NCBI GenBank assembly: GCA_002721305.1
Contig: PBKA01000013.1
Span: forward strand, 1-36,585
Length of the DNA: 36,585 bases
Reading direction: 5' to 3'
Source of the DNA: Acidimicrobiaceae bacterium
Lineage (GTDB): Bacteria > Actinomycetota > Acidimicrobiia > Acidimicrobiales > Poriferisodalaceae
Part shown: piece by piece, positions 22,152 through 30,166 of the stretch
Numbering within the stretch: the stretch's first letter is position 1
Layout: every line of letters begins with the position of its first letter
Notes under the pieces: generated by a model
Databases searched by the model: none
Told to the model about the DNA's origin: nothing
Seen by the model: the letters and a program-made list of their open reading frames with translations, nothing else
Made by a program: the position numbers and the translations under genes

Positions 22152-22505
22152 GTGGCTGAAGAACTTACCGATGTATCAACGGACAAAAATCCTAAGCGTC
22201 CGATCAAGATGCTCCATGATCGGATCCTTGTTCGTATGCCAACTGATGAGGCAGAACGTCGGAGTAGTGGCGGGATTTTGATCCCTGCTACAGCTCAACA
22301 ACAAAAGCGATTGGTGTGGGGCGAGGTGGTTGGCGCAGGCCCCAATGTGCGGAGCGCAGAGGAAGGAGACCAAGTCCTATTTAGTCCAGATGACCGGTAC
22401 GAGGTTGAAGTCCACGGCGATGACTTCCTGATCCTTCGCGAGAGGGATGTCCACGCGATTGCTGCCCCGCGGGTTGAACCCGGTAGTACGGGTCTCTATC
22501 TCTAA
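22152..22505 (+). CDS. GroES-like co-chaperone with a C-terminal G-L-Y-L
   Basis: A 117-residue protein whose residues ~20-105 are a Cpn10/GroES domain: M-L-H-D-R-I-L-V-R-M, R-S-S-G-G-I-L-I-P, V-G-A-G-P-N-V-R, and a C-terminal strand region. The mobile loop, which in GroES binds GroEL, is shorter and different (T-D-E-A-E-R-R-S-S-G-G). It ends S-T-G-L-Y-L, past the normal GroES end. No groEL is adjacent. It resembles a second GroES-type protein of actinobacteria rather than the classical co-chaperonin, from memory. GTG 22152 is supported by a TANNNT box 6 bases upstream; ATG 22209 would give 98 residues. Confidence 0.8.
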   Translation: MAEELTDVSTDKNPKRPIKMLHDRILVRMPTDEAERRSSGGILIPATAQQQKRLVWGEVVGAGPNVRSAEEGDQVLFSPDDRYEVEVHGDDFLILRERDVHAIAAPRVEPGSTGLYL

Positions 22506-22520
22506 ATAAAGGCGATCCGC

Positions 22521-24671
22521 GTGGCTGATGAAAACCAGTGGGACTACAGGACCCAAGGTGACATAGACGTCAGCGTCAAGGTCGTATCTATCGAGCCAGA
22601 TGCTGCGATCGAAGACCTGGTAGACCGCTTGGACTCGGCAAGAGGCGTGCTGCTCTCCTCAAGCTATGAATATCCCGGTCGATATACCCGTTGGGATATG
22701 GGATTCGTTGACCCGCCATTAGCAGTGACTAGCAGCGGGGACACAGTTGTGATCCAAGCCCTTAATCCTCGCGGTCGAGTTCTTTTGGAGCCCGTACGAA
22801 GAAGACTCGGGGAGTTTGAAGAGATCTCGTTCATCGACGACAACGCCGACCAAACTGTCTGCCAAGTAGACCGAGCGGCTACTCGCTTCGAAGAAGAGGA
22901 CAGGAGCCGTCAACCTTCTTCCTTCACGGTTGTTCGATCTTTAGTTGAGTTGTTCACGGGCACTGACCAACATCTCGGACTCTACGGAGCCTTCGGCTAT
23001 GACCTAGCGTTCCAGTTTGAGCCGATCGACCTTGAGCTTTCGCGACCCAAGGATCAAAGAGACCTAGTTCTGTACATTCCCGACGAGATAATTGTTGTTG
23101 ACCACCAGGGTGGTGTAGCCGAGCGTCGTCGTTACGAATTCGGTTATCGAGGGTTCAACACCACCGATATCAGTAGGGGCGGTGCCAGAGACCCTTATCA
23201 GCCTGATCTGGAACTTGAACCGACGCGTGACCACGACAGGGGTGAATACGCCCGAATCGTAGAAACAGCGCGCGAATATTTCGCCCGCGGGGATCTTTTC
23301 GAAGTGGTGTCCAGCCAAACATTTGTTGAACCGTCACCTGAGCCTCCCTCGGAGTTGTTCCGACGCTTGAAAGAACAGAACCCTTCCCCCTACGGGTTTC
23401 TCATCAACCTGGGACAATCCGAGTGGCTAGTCGGGGCTTCTCCAGAAATGTATGTCCGTGTTGAAGGCGACCGTGTCGAAACCTGTCCGATTTCAGGAAC
23501 GATTGCCAGAGGCCAAGACCCGCTGGATGACGCCTCACAGATCCTTGCGCTGCTCAATTCTGAGAAGGATGAATCTGAACTCACAATGTGTACCGATGTG
23601 GACCGTAATGACAAAAGCAGAATTTGTGTCCCCGGATCGGTGAAAGTGATAGGCCGACGTCAAATAGAGATGTATTCGCGGCTAATTCATACAGTGGACC
23701 ATGTCGAAGGTCGACTTCGCCCTGAATTCGACGCCCTAGACGCTTTCCTCACACACACTTGGGCGGTCACCGTCACCGGTGCCCCCAAGACCGCAGCCAT
23801 GATATTTCTGGAAGGGCATGAGAAGAGTCCTCGGGCGTGGTACGGGGGCGCAATAGGGAAGGTGGGCTTTGACGGCAGCCTGAACACTGGCTTAACGCTT
23901 CGGACGATCAGAATTAAAGATGGCCATGCAGAGGTGCGTGTTGGCGCAACTTTGCTCTGGGACTCCGATCCCGTTGCTGAAGAAGAAGAAACTGAACTCA
24001 AAGCTTCAGCTTTTCTGGATGCGCTTAGGCTTCCCCGTCGGGTGCCGGAAACCAACACTTTCGTTCCCCCGGCGCAAGGAAGAGAAATTCTTCTCGTCGA
24101 CCACATGGATTCGTTTGTCCATACCCTCGCCAACTACTTGCGACAAACGGGAGCCAAGGTCATCACACGGCGCACCGGTTTCCCGCTAGAGGAGCTCGCC
24201 GAGCGACCCCCCGGCCTCTTGGTTCTATCTCCCGGACCGGGTGCGCCCGCTGATTTTGGAATAGCGAACACTATCCAAGCTGCGCTTGATCTTGAGATCC
24301 CGATATTTGGAGTATGCCTCGGCCTTCAAGCGGTCGTCGAATTCTTCGGGGGCGGTCTTGACCAGCTTGAGATCCCCATGCACGGCAAACCCTCATCGAT
24401 CACAGTTGACGGTGGCCGCCTGTTCGACGGACTTCCCAACGAATTCAGGGCAGGGCGGTATCATTCGCTCTATGCGAGGGAGGACTCTTTGCCCGATTCA
24501 CTTGAGGTAGTGGCTCGAAGCCTGGATGACGGTGTTGTCATGGCGGTCGAACACAAGACGTTGCCTGTATGCGCTGTGCAGTTTCATCCTGAATCAATTA
24601 TGTCTTTTGATGATGAGATTGGTCTGCGTCTAGTGCGCAACGCCGTAGCGATGTTGACAGACAACCAATGA
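22521..24671 (+). CDS. trpE(G): Fused anthranilate synthase TrpE-TrpG
   Basis: Makes anthranilate from chorismate and glutamine, the first tryptophan step. The 716-residue protein joins a TrpE chorismate-binding part (to about residue 510) to a TrpG glutamine amidotransferase (from about residue 520). The TrpE part shows F-E-V-V-S-S-Q-T-F, C-P-I-S-G-T-I-A-R-G, D-V-D-R-N-D-K-S-R and V-T-G-A-P-K-T-A-A. The TrpG part shows L-S-P-G-P-G-A-P, the nucleophile Cys (about residue 599) in G-V-C-L-G-L-Q and the triad His-Glu in Q-F-H-P-E-S-I-M-S. Single-chain TrpEG occurs in rhizobia and some actinobacteria. It starts at GTG 22521, 15 bases after the GroES-like gene, and overlaps ygfZ by 4 bases. Confidence 0.95.
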   Translation: MADENQWDYRTQGDIDVSVKVVSIEPDAAIEDLVDRLDSARGVLLSSSYEYPGRYTRWDMGFVDPPLAVTSSGDTVVIQALNPRGRVLLEPVRRRLGEFEEISFIDDNADQTVCQVDRAATRFEEEDRSRQPSSFTVVRSLVELFTGTDQHLGLYGAFGYDLAFQFEPIDLELSRPKDQRDLVLYIPDEIIVVDHQGGVAERRRYEFGYRGFNTTDISRGGARDPYQPDLELEPTRDHDRGEYARIVETAREYFARGDLFEVVSSQTFVEPSPEPPSELFRRLKEQNPSPYGFLINLGQSEWLVGASPEMYVRVEGDRVETCPISGTIARGQDPLDDASQILALLNSEKDESELTMCTDVDRNDKSRICVPGSVKVIGRRQIEMYSRLIHTVDHVEGRLRPEFDALDAFLTHTWAVTVTGAPKTAAMIFLEGHEKSPRAWYGGAIGKVGFDGSLNTGLTLRTIRIKDGHAEVRVGATLLWDSDPVAEEEETELKASAFLDALRLPRRVPETNTFVPPAQGREILLVDHMDSFVHTLANYLRQTGAKVITRRTGFPLEELAERPPGLLVLSPGPGAPADFGIANTIQAALDLEIPIFGVCLGLQAVVEFFGGGLDQLEIPMHGKPSSITVDGGRLFDGLPNEFRAGRYHSLYAREDSLPDSLEVVARSLDDGVVMAVEHKTLPVCAVQFHPESIMSFDDEIGLRLVRNAVAMLTDNQ

Positions 24672-25513
24672 CCTCGATGAAATGGGCAATCGAGAGAGAC
24701 GCCATCACAGTCCAAGGCCTTGAAGCCGAGAGTTACCTTCACAGCCAACTCTCACAAAACATAGATGACATGGAGGACGCAGAGTCCCGCCTGTCTTTTC
24801 TTTTGGAACCTAAAGGCAACATCGAAGGGTTTTTCAGAGTTACCAAACGTGAAGAGGGCCATTTTCTCCTTGATACCAATGCGGGGTATGGGGCGTCCCT
24901 TGTGTCTTCCCTTGAGCGATTCAAGCTCCGAACCAAAGCCGACTTCGATCTTCATAATTGGACAATGGTGTCAGTCCTAGGAGAGGACACCCCACGAGAT
25001 CTTGCACCCGAGGTTCTTTCGGTTGCGTCGCCTTGGTTGTGTGAGAGCTATACCGATTTACTTGGCGACGCTGTAGACATAGATCTCCCCCTCTGCGCGG
25101 AGGAAGAATATGAGAGCCTCCGGTTTCGCTGCGGCCTACCGACCATCGGGAAAGAGCTTCAAGTTGGGGGCATTCCAAACGAATCCGGTCTGGTGCACTT
25201 GGCAGTTTCATTCGACAAAGGGTGTTATCGGGGTCAAGAACTAGTCGAGCGCATTTCTGCCCGGGGTGGAGGACGTCGCATCATTCGACGAATATGTAGC
25301 GACATCGCCTTGGTTTCGGGTCAAGACCTTTTCGTAGCATCCGAGTGCGTCGGTCAAGTGTTGAGTGCCACCACCGCGGCCCCGTACGTTGGGTTTGCCT
25401 CAGTGAGCGGCGATATTACCGAAACGACCACGGATGTCGGTGGAAAAATTTCTGTTGTTCCGCTGGAGAAGGTTCTTGACTTGCAGAATCGCTCTGGTCT
25501 CATAGGGGAGTAG
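24668..25513 (+). CDS. ygfZ: YgfZ/GcvT-like folate-binding protein
   Basis: A tetrahydrofolate-binding protein of the YgfZ/IBA57 family that assists maturation or repair of some iron-sulfur enzymes. The 281-residue protein has the diagnostic motif D-K-G-C-Y-R-G-Q-E near residue 182, preceded by E-Y-E-S-L-R-F-R-C-G-L-P. A second feature is L-L-E-P-K-G-N-I-E-G-F near residue 47. ATG 24668 overlaps trpE(G) by 4 bases, so it is cotranscribed with tryptophan genes although no direct pathway link is known. ATG 24677 is a possible alternative. Confidence 0.88.
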   Translation: MTSMKWAIERDAITVQGLEAESYLHSQLSQNIDDMEDAESRLSFLLEPKGNIEGFFRVTKREEGHFLLDTNAGYGASLVSSLERFKLRTKADFDLHNWTMVSVLGEDTPRDLAPEVLSVASPWLCESYTDLLGDAVDIDLPLCAEEEYESLRFRCGLPTIGKELQVGGIPNESGLVHLAVSFDKGCYRGQELVERISARGGGRRIIRRICSDIALVSGQDLFVASECVGQVLSATTAAPYVGFASVSGDITETTTDVGGKISVVPLEKVLDLQNRSGLIGE

Positions 25514-25523
25514 CCTCTGCCCA

Positions 25524-25556
25524 AGCCTAGAAGCGTCGTAAATTGCGACGCAGGCT
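25524..25556 (+). promoter_or_regulatory. Hairpin between ygfZ and the monooxygenase-like gene
   Basis: AGCCT and GCGTCG pair with CGACGC and AGGCT, giving 11 base pairs with a 4-base bulge (AGAA) on the 5' side and a 7-base loop. It begins 11 bases after the ygfZ stop and ends 4-5 bases before the GGGAGG Shine-Dalgarno of the next gene. There is no T-tract, so a processing, stability or translation-control element is more likely than a terminator. Confidence 0.55.
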
Positions 25557-25573
25557 GACGTGGGAGGCGAACA

Positions 25574-25888
25574 GTGGCCAAGACTGCACTTTTAGCGAAA
25601 CTGACTGCCAAGGAGGGCCAACGCGATGCTTTGTTGGCCGTTATTGCTGATCTGGGGATGAAGAATGTTTCGGGAGAACCAGGAACTGAGGTTTACGCGG
25701 CTCATAAAGACCAAAATGACGCCAACGTTGTTTGGTTTTATGAGATGTATACCGATAACGATGCTCTTGCAGCGCACGGCGGGTCTGAAGGTATGAAGGC
25801 GTTTGGGAAAGCCACCGCCGAATTTATGGACGGCAGACCAGATCTGTTTTTCCTCGAGCCGACCTGCGCTAAGGGCCTTGACATCTAA
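25574..25888 (+). CDS. Antibiotic biosynthesis monooxygenase-like (ABM) domain protein
   Basis: A 104-residue dimeric ferredoxin-like (alpha-beta barrel) protein of the ABM family. The pattern is L-L-A-K-L-T-A-K-E-G-Q-R-D-A-L, then T-E-V-Y-A-A-H, W-F-Y-E-M-Y-T-D and H-G-G-S-E-G-M-K-A-F-G. Relatives include quinol monooxygenases such as YgiN and many of unknown role. It starts at GTG 25574 with GGGAGG 7 bases upstream. It lies inside the trp cluster, 40 bases before trpC; any part in aromatic metabolism is inference. Confidence 0.85.
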   Translation: MAKTALLAKLTAKEGQRDALLAVIADLGMKNVSGEPGTEVYAAHKDQNDANVVWFYEMYTDNDALAAHGGSEGMKAFGKATAEFMDGRPDLFFLEPTCAKGLDI

Positions 25889-25928
25889 CTGAGTGCCGAG
25901 CACATCGGAAATTTGGAAGGTATCTGCC

Positions 25929-26714
25929 ATGGTCGCCGGTGACGAAACCTACTTGGATCGAATCATTGCTGAGCACCGAAGACGAGCTGCTGCCGATCGG
26001 CGAGAGACCATCGATCTCTACAACCTGGCGGAAGGCTGTCCTCCGGTCAACGAATTTCGCGACGCGTTGATGCAACCGGGGTTGAGTGTGATCGCTGAGA
26101 TAAAACGGAGGTCGCCCTCGAAGGGTGATCTCTTCCCCGATCTAGAGCCCGCAGTGTTGGCGAAGCAGTATCTCTTGGGTGGAGCGGCCTGCATTTCGGT
26201 TTTGACCGATACGCCCAACTTTGGCGGTTCGCCACAAGATCTTCAGGAGGCACGATCCGCTGTTGATTTACCGGTGTTGCGAAAAGATTTCACCGTTCAC
26301 GAACACGACGTATTGGATGCACGCTTGATGGGCGCCGACGCTGTTCTACTGATTGCAGCCGCACTTTCCGCGAGGGAACTCAAAAGCTTCTTTTCGGTTG
26401 CTCGTGATGTTGGATTAGACGTCCTGATCGAAGTGCATGACGAAGCTGAGTTGGAGATGGCCCTCGAGGTGGGCGCCGACTTGGTTGGGGTGAACCAGCG
26501 AGACCTGTTTACTTTTGAAGTCGATCATGAACGAGCGGAGCGGCTGGCGTCGCTGATCCCAAACGACGTCGTCGGAGTGGCTGAGTCTGGGATAAGAAAT
26601 TCCGAAGAGGCAGGAACTCTTAGAGATGTCGGATATTCGGCAATTCTGGTGGGGGAGACACTCGTCACAAGTGGCGATCCAGCGGCGACAGTTTCCGTCT
26701 TGAGAGGGGCATGA
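25929..26714 (+). CDS. trpC: Indole-3-glycerol phosphate synthase
   Basis: TIM-barrel enzyme closing the indole ring from CdRP. The 261-residue protein has the substrate-binding segment V-I-A-E-I-K-R-R-S-P-S-K-G, the catalytic Lys in V-L-R-K-D-F, the Glu/Asn region G-V-N-Q-R-D-L and V-A-E-S-G-I. It is monofunctional, not fused to TrpF. ATG 25929 is preferred because GGAAGG lies 9 bases upstream; an in-frame GTG at 25893 is possible. The stop overlaps the trpF ATG by 4 bases. Confidence 0.95.
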   Translation: MVAGDETYLDRIIAEHRRRAAADRRETIDLYNLAEGCPPVNEFRDALMQPGLSVIAEIKRRSPSKGDLFPDLEPAVLAKQYLLGGAACISVLTDTPNFGGSPQDLQEARSAVDLPVLRKDFTVHEHDVLDARLMGADAVLLIAAALSARELKSFFSVARDVGLDVLIEVHDEAELEMALEVGADLVGVNQRDLFTFEVDHERAERLASLIPNDVVGVAESGIRNSEEAGTLRDVGYSAILVGETLVTSGDPAATVSVLRGA

Positions 26715-27388
26715 TGTTTGTGAAGATCTGTGGAGTTACTACCGAAGAAGACGCTTTGTTGGCTGTGGGCATGGGAGCCGATGCTTTGGGATTCAACTTC
26801 GTACCAGGTTCATCTCGGCAGATCCGACCTGCAGTAGCCCGCGACATTGCCCGCCGCCTCCCGGGCGGAATTTTGACGGTTGGAATATTCAAGGATGAAC
26901 TAAAGGAGACCGTTATCGAGGTAGTGCACACAGCGGGATTGCAGGCAGCCCAACTCCATGGTCGGGAATCAACAGACGACAGCATGTGGATAGCTGAGCG
27001 AGTTCCGTACCTCATCAAAGCATTCGCCGCCGGGGAGTCAGCGATTGATCGGCTGGATGACTACGGAGCGAACGCCGTTCTAGTGGATGCTCCGGAACCG
27101 GGTTCCGGCGAGGTCTTTGACTGGTCGATGCTGGATGGCAGAGAGAGAGGACGGCCGCTGATCTTGGCCGGCGGGCTGAACCCGGAGAACGTCGCCCAAG
27201 CGGTTCATACAGTCAAGCCATGGGGAGTTGATGTGGCCAGCGGCGTCGAGGCGTCACCCGGGGTGAAAGATCCTGTGAGAGTCAGGGAGTTTATTTTGGC
27301 GGCCCGACAGGCCGGAGATTCGCTGGAATCAACAGATAAAGACTTCGACCCAGAGGCTCCGAGGCCTTATGACTGGCGCGATGAATGA
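26711..27388 (+). CDS. trpF: Phosphoribosylanthranilate isomerase
   Basis: Amadori isomerase converting PRA to CdRP. The 225-residue TIM barrel has the catalytic Cys in V-K-I-C-G-V-T at the N-terminus, F-V-P-G-S-S-R, Q-L-H-G near residue 80, the catalytic Asp in L-V-D-A-P, and A-G-G-L-N-P-E-N-V followed by D-V-A-S-G-V-E. The acidic C-terminal extension of about 20 residues is unusual but short. A separate TrpF means that HisA need not be bifunctional. It overlaps trpC by 4 bases. Confidence 0.95.
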   Translation: MMFVKICGVTTEEDALLAVGMGADALGFNFVPGSSRQIRPAVARDIARRLPGGILTVGIFKDELKETVIEVVHTAGLQAAQLHGRESTDDSMWIAERVPYLIKAFAAGESAIDRLDDYGANAVLVDAPEPGSGEVFDWSMLDGRERGRPLILAGGLNPENVAQAVHTVKPWGVDVASGVEASPGVKDPVRVREFILAARQAGDSLESTDKDFDPEAPRPYDWRDE

Positions 27389-27409
27389 TGACGGCAGTCT
27401 CGCTACCGA

Positions 27410-27415
27410 TAGGTT
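27410..27415 (+). promoter_or_regulatory. -10 element TAGGTT for leaderless trpB
   Basis: TAGGTT ends 6 bases before the ATG at 27422. ATGACG at 27388-27393 matches 4 of 6 bases of a -35 (TTGACA) with a 16-base spacer. This would be an internal promoter in the trp cluster. Confidence 0.5.
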
Positions 27416-27421
27416 GAACTT

Positions 27422-28591
27422 ATGGTGATGACCGACCCGAATCACGAGGGGCGCTTTGGCGACTTTGGAGGCCGCTTCGTTCCGGAAACTCTTGTACCAG
27501 CGTGTGAAGAGCTCGAGATAGCTTTTCGAGAAGCGTGGAGTGATTCCAATTTCGTGGATGAATTCCACCGAATTTTGATCGACTACGGCGGCAGACCTTC
27601 GCCACTTACAGAGTGCTACCGCTTATCGGAAAATTTGGGCGTCAGAGTTCTCTTAAAACGAGAAGATTTGAACCACACTGGTTCACACAAAATCAACAAC
27701 GTCATTGGTCAGGCGCTTCTCGCCCGCAGGATGGGCAAGTCGCGATTAGTTGCTGAAACTGGGGCAGGGCAACACGGGGTTGCCACGGCGACTGCCGCAG
27801 CCCTACTGGACATGGAGTGCAAGGTCTACATGGGCGAGGTAGACGTCGAGCGGCAAGAACTAAATGTCTTTCGTATGCAATTGCTCGGCGCCGAAGTTGA
27901 AACCGTGTTGTCGGGGAGCAGGACACTCAAAGATGCGGTGAATGAAGCACTTCGTGACTGGGTAGCAACGGTTGAGCACACGCACTACTGCTTGGGCTCG
28001 GTCATGGGGCCGCATCCCTACCCGTGGATGGTCCGGACCTTCCACCATGTCATAGGTGATGAGGCTCGTGCACAATGTCTGAAATTGATGAACAAACTCC
28101 CGGATGTCGTGGTTGCATGTGTCGGAGGTGGTAGCAACGCAGCGGGTATTTTCTCGGGTTTCTCTGATAGCGACACACGACTAGTAGGAGTGGAACCAGC
28201 GGGTGGAGCAGCTATTGGTCGCGGAGTGCCGGGTGTGGTCCACGGAATGATCTCCTACCTGATGCAGGACGAAGTAGGTCAGGTTCAAGAGGCGGAATCG
28301 ATCTCTGCCGGCCTCGATTACCCGGGAGTTGGACCAGAACATGCCCATCTGGCGGCAATAGGCAGAGCTGAATACCCAGCTGTCACTGACCAAGAAGTAA
28401 TAGAAGCTTTCCAGCTGTTATCGAAGACAGAAGGAATCATCCCTGCCCTCGAATCAGCTCATGCCTTGGCATGGGTTGTTCGAGAGGCTGAGGCGTTGCA
28501 AGGCCAAGTTGTTCTTTTGAACCTCTCCGGTCGTGGAGACAAAGACGTCGACCAAATGATGGATGTGTTGGGATCGGGAAACGACCAGTGA
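27422..28591 (+). CDS. trpB: Tryptophan synthase beta chain
   Basis: PLP enzyme condensing indole with serine to give tryptophan. The 389-residue product begins with [14 protein letters not shown]. It has the PLP-Lys in [20 protein letters not shown], phosphate-binding C-V-G-G-G-S-N-A and the C-terminal L-S-G-R-G-D-K-D. It is the main TrpB1 type by length and motifs. ATG 27422 fits the TANNNT spacing; ATG 27428 follows two codons later. It overlaps trpA by 4 bases (GTGA). Confidence 0.97.
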   Translation: MVMTDPNHEGRFGDFGGRFVPETLVPACEELEIAFREAWSDSNFVDEFHRILIDYGGRPSPLTECYRLSENLGVRVLLKREDLNHTGSHKINNVIGQALLARRMGKSRLVAETGAGQHGVATATAAALLDMECKVYMGEVDVERQELNVFRMQLLGAEVETVLSGSRTLKDAVNEALRDWVATVEHTHYCLGSVMGPHPYPWMVRTFHHVIGDEARAQCLKLMNKLPDVVVACVGGGSNAAGIFSGFSDSDTRLVGVEPAGGAAIGRGVPGVVHGMISYLMQDEVGQVQEAESISAGLDYPGVGPEHAHLAAIGRAEYPAVTDQEVIEAFQLLSKTEGIIPALESAHALAWVVREAEALQGQVVLLNLSGRGDKDVDQMMDVLGSGNDQ

Positions 28592-29379
28592 ACTCACCGT
28601 CAGGCATAGGACGTATGGAAAGGTATCTGCGCGATCGAAGAGAGAGCGGCGCCAAACTTCTCGTTGCTTACATAACTGGAGGGTACGAGGGATGGGAAGC
28701 CGCAGTGGAAAGCGCGGCTGCTGCCGGAGCCGATGCAATAGAGATCGGTATACCTTTCTCTGATCCCGTAATGGACGGACCAATTATTCAAAAAGCCAGT
28801 CAAGAGGCCTTGGAAGCAGGGGCGACTCCTGCGTCTGTGTTAGCGGTGGTCCCACGTTTAGATACTGGTGTCCCTCACGCGGTGATGACCTACTACAACC
28901 TCGCCCACCACCCCGGTCACGAAAGATTCGCAGCTACGTTGGCGAAGTCTGCCATCGACGCAGCGATTCTTCCGGACTTGCCACTCGTCGAGTCCGGCCC
29001 ATGGCGAGAAGCGGCGTCAAGAGCTGGTGTGGAGACCATTATGTTGGCAGCCCCAACCACCCCCGATGAACGTCTACCGGAGTTATGCGAGGCTTCGAGA
29101 GGATTCGTGTACGCGGTTGGACTACTTGGTGTTACTGGTGAGCGAGCAACTCTCGCGTCGACTGCGACCGAGATAGCGAAGCGTTGCAAGGAAGTCACTG
29201 ACAAACCGGTTCTCACAGGTGTTGGAATCGGCTCGCCGGAACAAGCCGTGGAAGCTAGTACTGTCGCCGATGGGGTCATCATCGGTTCAGCAGTAGTTCG
29301 CCGACTCCTCGACGGCGATGGAGCGAACGGAGTCGGAGATCTTATTGCGTCTTACCGTGCAGCACTCGACGCAGGATGA
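28588..29379 (+). CDS. trpA: Tryptophan synthase alpha chain
   Basis: Cleaves indole-3-glycerol phosphate and passes indole through a tunnel to TrpB. The 263-residue TIM barrel has the catalytic Glu and Asp in [15 protein letters not shown], then M-T-Y-Y-N, and phosphate-binding T-G-V-G-I-G-S and I-I-G-S-A-V. The GTG start overlaps the trpB stop. It is the last recognised trp gene here. Confidence 0.96.
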   Translation: MNSPSGIGRMERYLRDRRESGAKLLVAYITGGYEGWEAAVESAAAAGADAIEIGIPFSDPVMDGPIIQKASQEALEAGATPASVLAVVPRLDTGVPHAVMTYYNLAHHPGHERFAATLAKSAIDAAILPDLPLVESGPWREAASRAGVETIMLAAPTTPDERLPELCEASRGFVYAVGLLGVTGERATLASTATEIAKRCKEVTDKPVLTGVGIGSPEQAVEASTVADGVIIGSAVVRRLLDGDGANGVGDLIASYRAALDAG

Positions 29380-29394
29380 GGTCAGCCACCGGTG

Positions 29395-29751
29395 ATGAAC
29401 GATCTGGTTGACGATTGCGAACTTTGTGAGGCTGCTCGGTTTACGCACTGGTACCACGAGGACGATGTGTGCTGGGTTGCTGATTGTGAAGCTTGTTCCA
29501 CTCCGATGGTGGTTTGGAAATCTCATGGAACCCGACCAAGTGATGAGGACCTCCAATGGATGCTGACTTGCCTTGAGGAGGCAGGTACTCAAAGGTTCGG
29601 AAAGGGCACCGGTTCGATCGACCGCACAATGCGGCAAGTACCCGAGCATTTCCATGCTCATTGGCGTGACCCCAACTGGCTTTCCCGACGTTGGACTGAA
29701 CGTCCAAGCACATATTCAGGGGTTGGCGGTGAACGGTCTCTGCTGAAATGA
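29395..29751 (+). CDS. Small Cys/His-rich protein, HIT-like, unknown function
   Basis: A 118-residue protein with an N-terminal C-E-L-C pair and a second C-E-A-C pair about 22 residues later, a likely zinc site. A C-terminal H-F-H-A-H recalls the His triad of HIT proteins. Trp is frequent. HIT enzymes carry a similar CxxC near the start, so this may be a diverged HIT-fold protein. ATG 29395 is used; the GTG at 29392 is equally possible. It lies 15 bases after trpA and overlaps the cytochrome gene by 4 bases, so it is probably cotranscribed with both. Confidence 0.68.
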   Translation: MNDLVDDCELCEAARFTHWYHEDDVCWVADCEACSTPMVVWKSHGTRPSDEDLQWMLTCLEEAGTQRFGKGTGSIDRTMRQVPEHFHAHWRDPNWLSRRWTERPSTYSGVGGERSLLK

Positions 29752-30128
29752 GAAGTGCCTTGTACCGCTTGGCGATGATCATCGGAGCCTCCAGCATTCT
29801 CTTCACGGCATGTTTCGCCTCGACTGATTGGGCGGCAAAGGGGCCGACCGAAGAGAGTTACAGCCAAGAGAGTTTGACTTTGGGTGCAAGTGTTTACAGC
29901 GACACATGCGCTTCGTGTCATGGCCGCGATGGCTCAGGCAGTTTCGGACCCGCATTGCTGGGTAAAGGCCATAAATATGCCTACCAAGATCAGCGCCGGC
30001 TGATAGAACGAGGTCGTCGATCTATGCCGGGCTTCGGCGCAAGTTTGACAGATAAAGAAATTGAAGCAGTTCTAGCGCATATACGGGTTGGCTTTTTCGC
30101 CAACAGAAACGACGAATTACCCGGTTGA
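29748..30128 (+). CDS. Lipoprotein c-type cytochrome, monohaem
   Basis: A 126-residue exported electron carrier. The N-terminus has a basic start, a hydrophobic stretch and a lipobox-like F-T-A-C near residue 24, so it is probably a membrane-anchored lipoprotein. The haem motif C-A-S-C-H is near residue 56, followed by G-R-D-G-S-G-S-F-G-P-A. The axial Met is likely in R-S-M-P-G-F. The C-terminal D-K-E-I-E-A-V-L-A-H-I helix is typical of class I cytochromes c. Its redox partners are unknown. ATGA overlap with the preceding gene. Confidence 0.88.
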   Translation: MRSALYRLAMIIGASSILFTACFASTDWAAKGPTEESYSQESLTLGASVYSDTCASCHGRDGSGSFGPALLGKGHKYAYQDQRRLIERGRRSMPGFGASLTDKEIEAVLAHIRVGFFANRNDELPG

Positions 30129-30135
30129 AGTGTCC

Positions 30136-30163
30136 GCCAACACAGTTGGATCGCTATGTTGGC
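30136..30163 (+). promoter_or_regulatory. Inverted repeat over the bcp promoter, possible operator
   Basis: GCCAACA (30136-30142) and TGTTGGC (30157-30163) are perfect inverted arms 14 bases apart. A nested palindrome CCAAC-ACA-GTTGG lies at 30137-30149. The right arm covers the -10 box and the start of transcription, where a bound repressor would block RNA polymerase. Confidence 0.45.
30155..30160 (+). promoter_or_regulatory. -10 element TATGTT for leaderless bcp
   Basis: TATGTT ends 6 bases before the ATG at 30167; there is no Shine-Dalgarno. Confidence 0.55.
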
Positions 30164-30166
30164 TAA

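Noticed and set aside
25514-25573. Tryptophan attenuator or T-box
   Set aside because: No Trp-codon leader peptide, no competing antiterminator helix, no T-tract and no T-box sequence could be seen; only the bulged hairpin remains.
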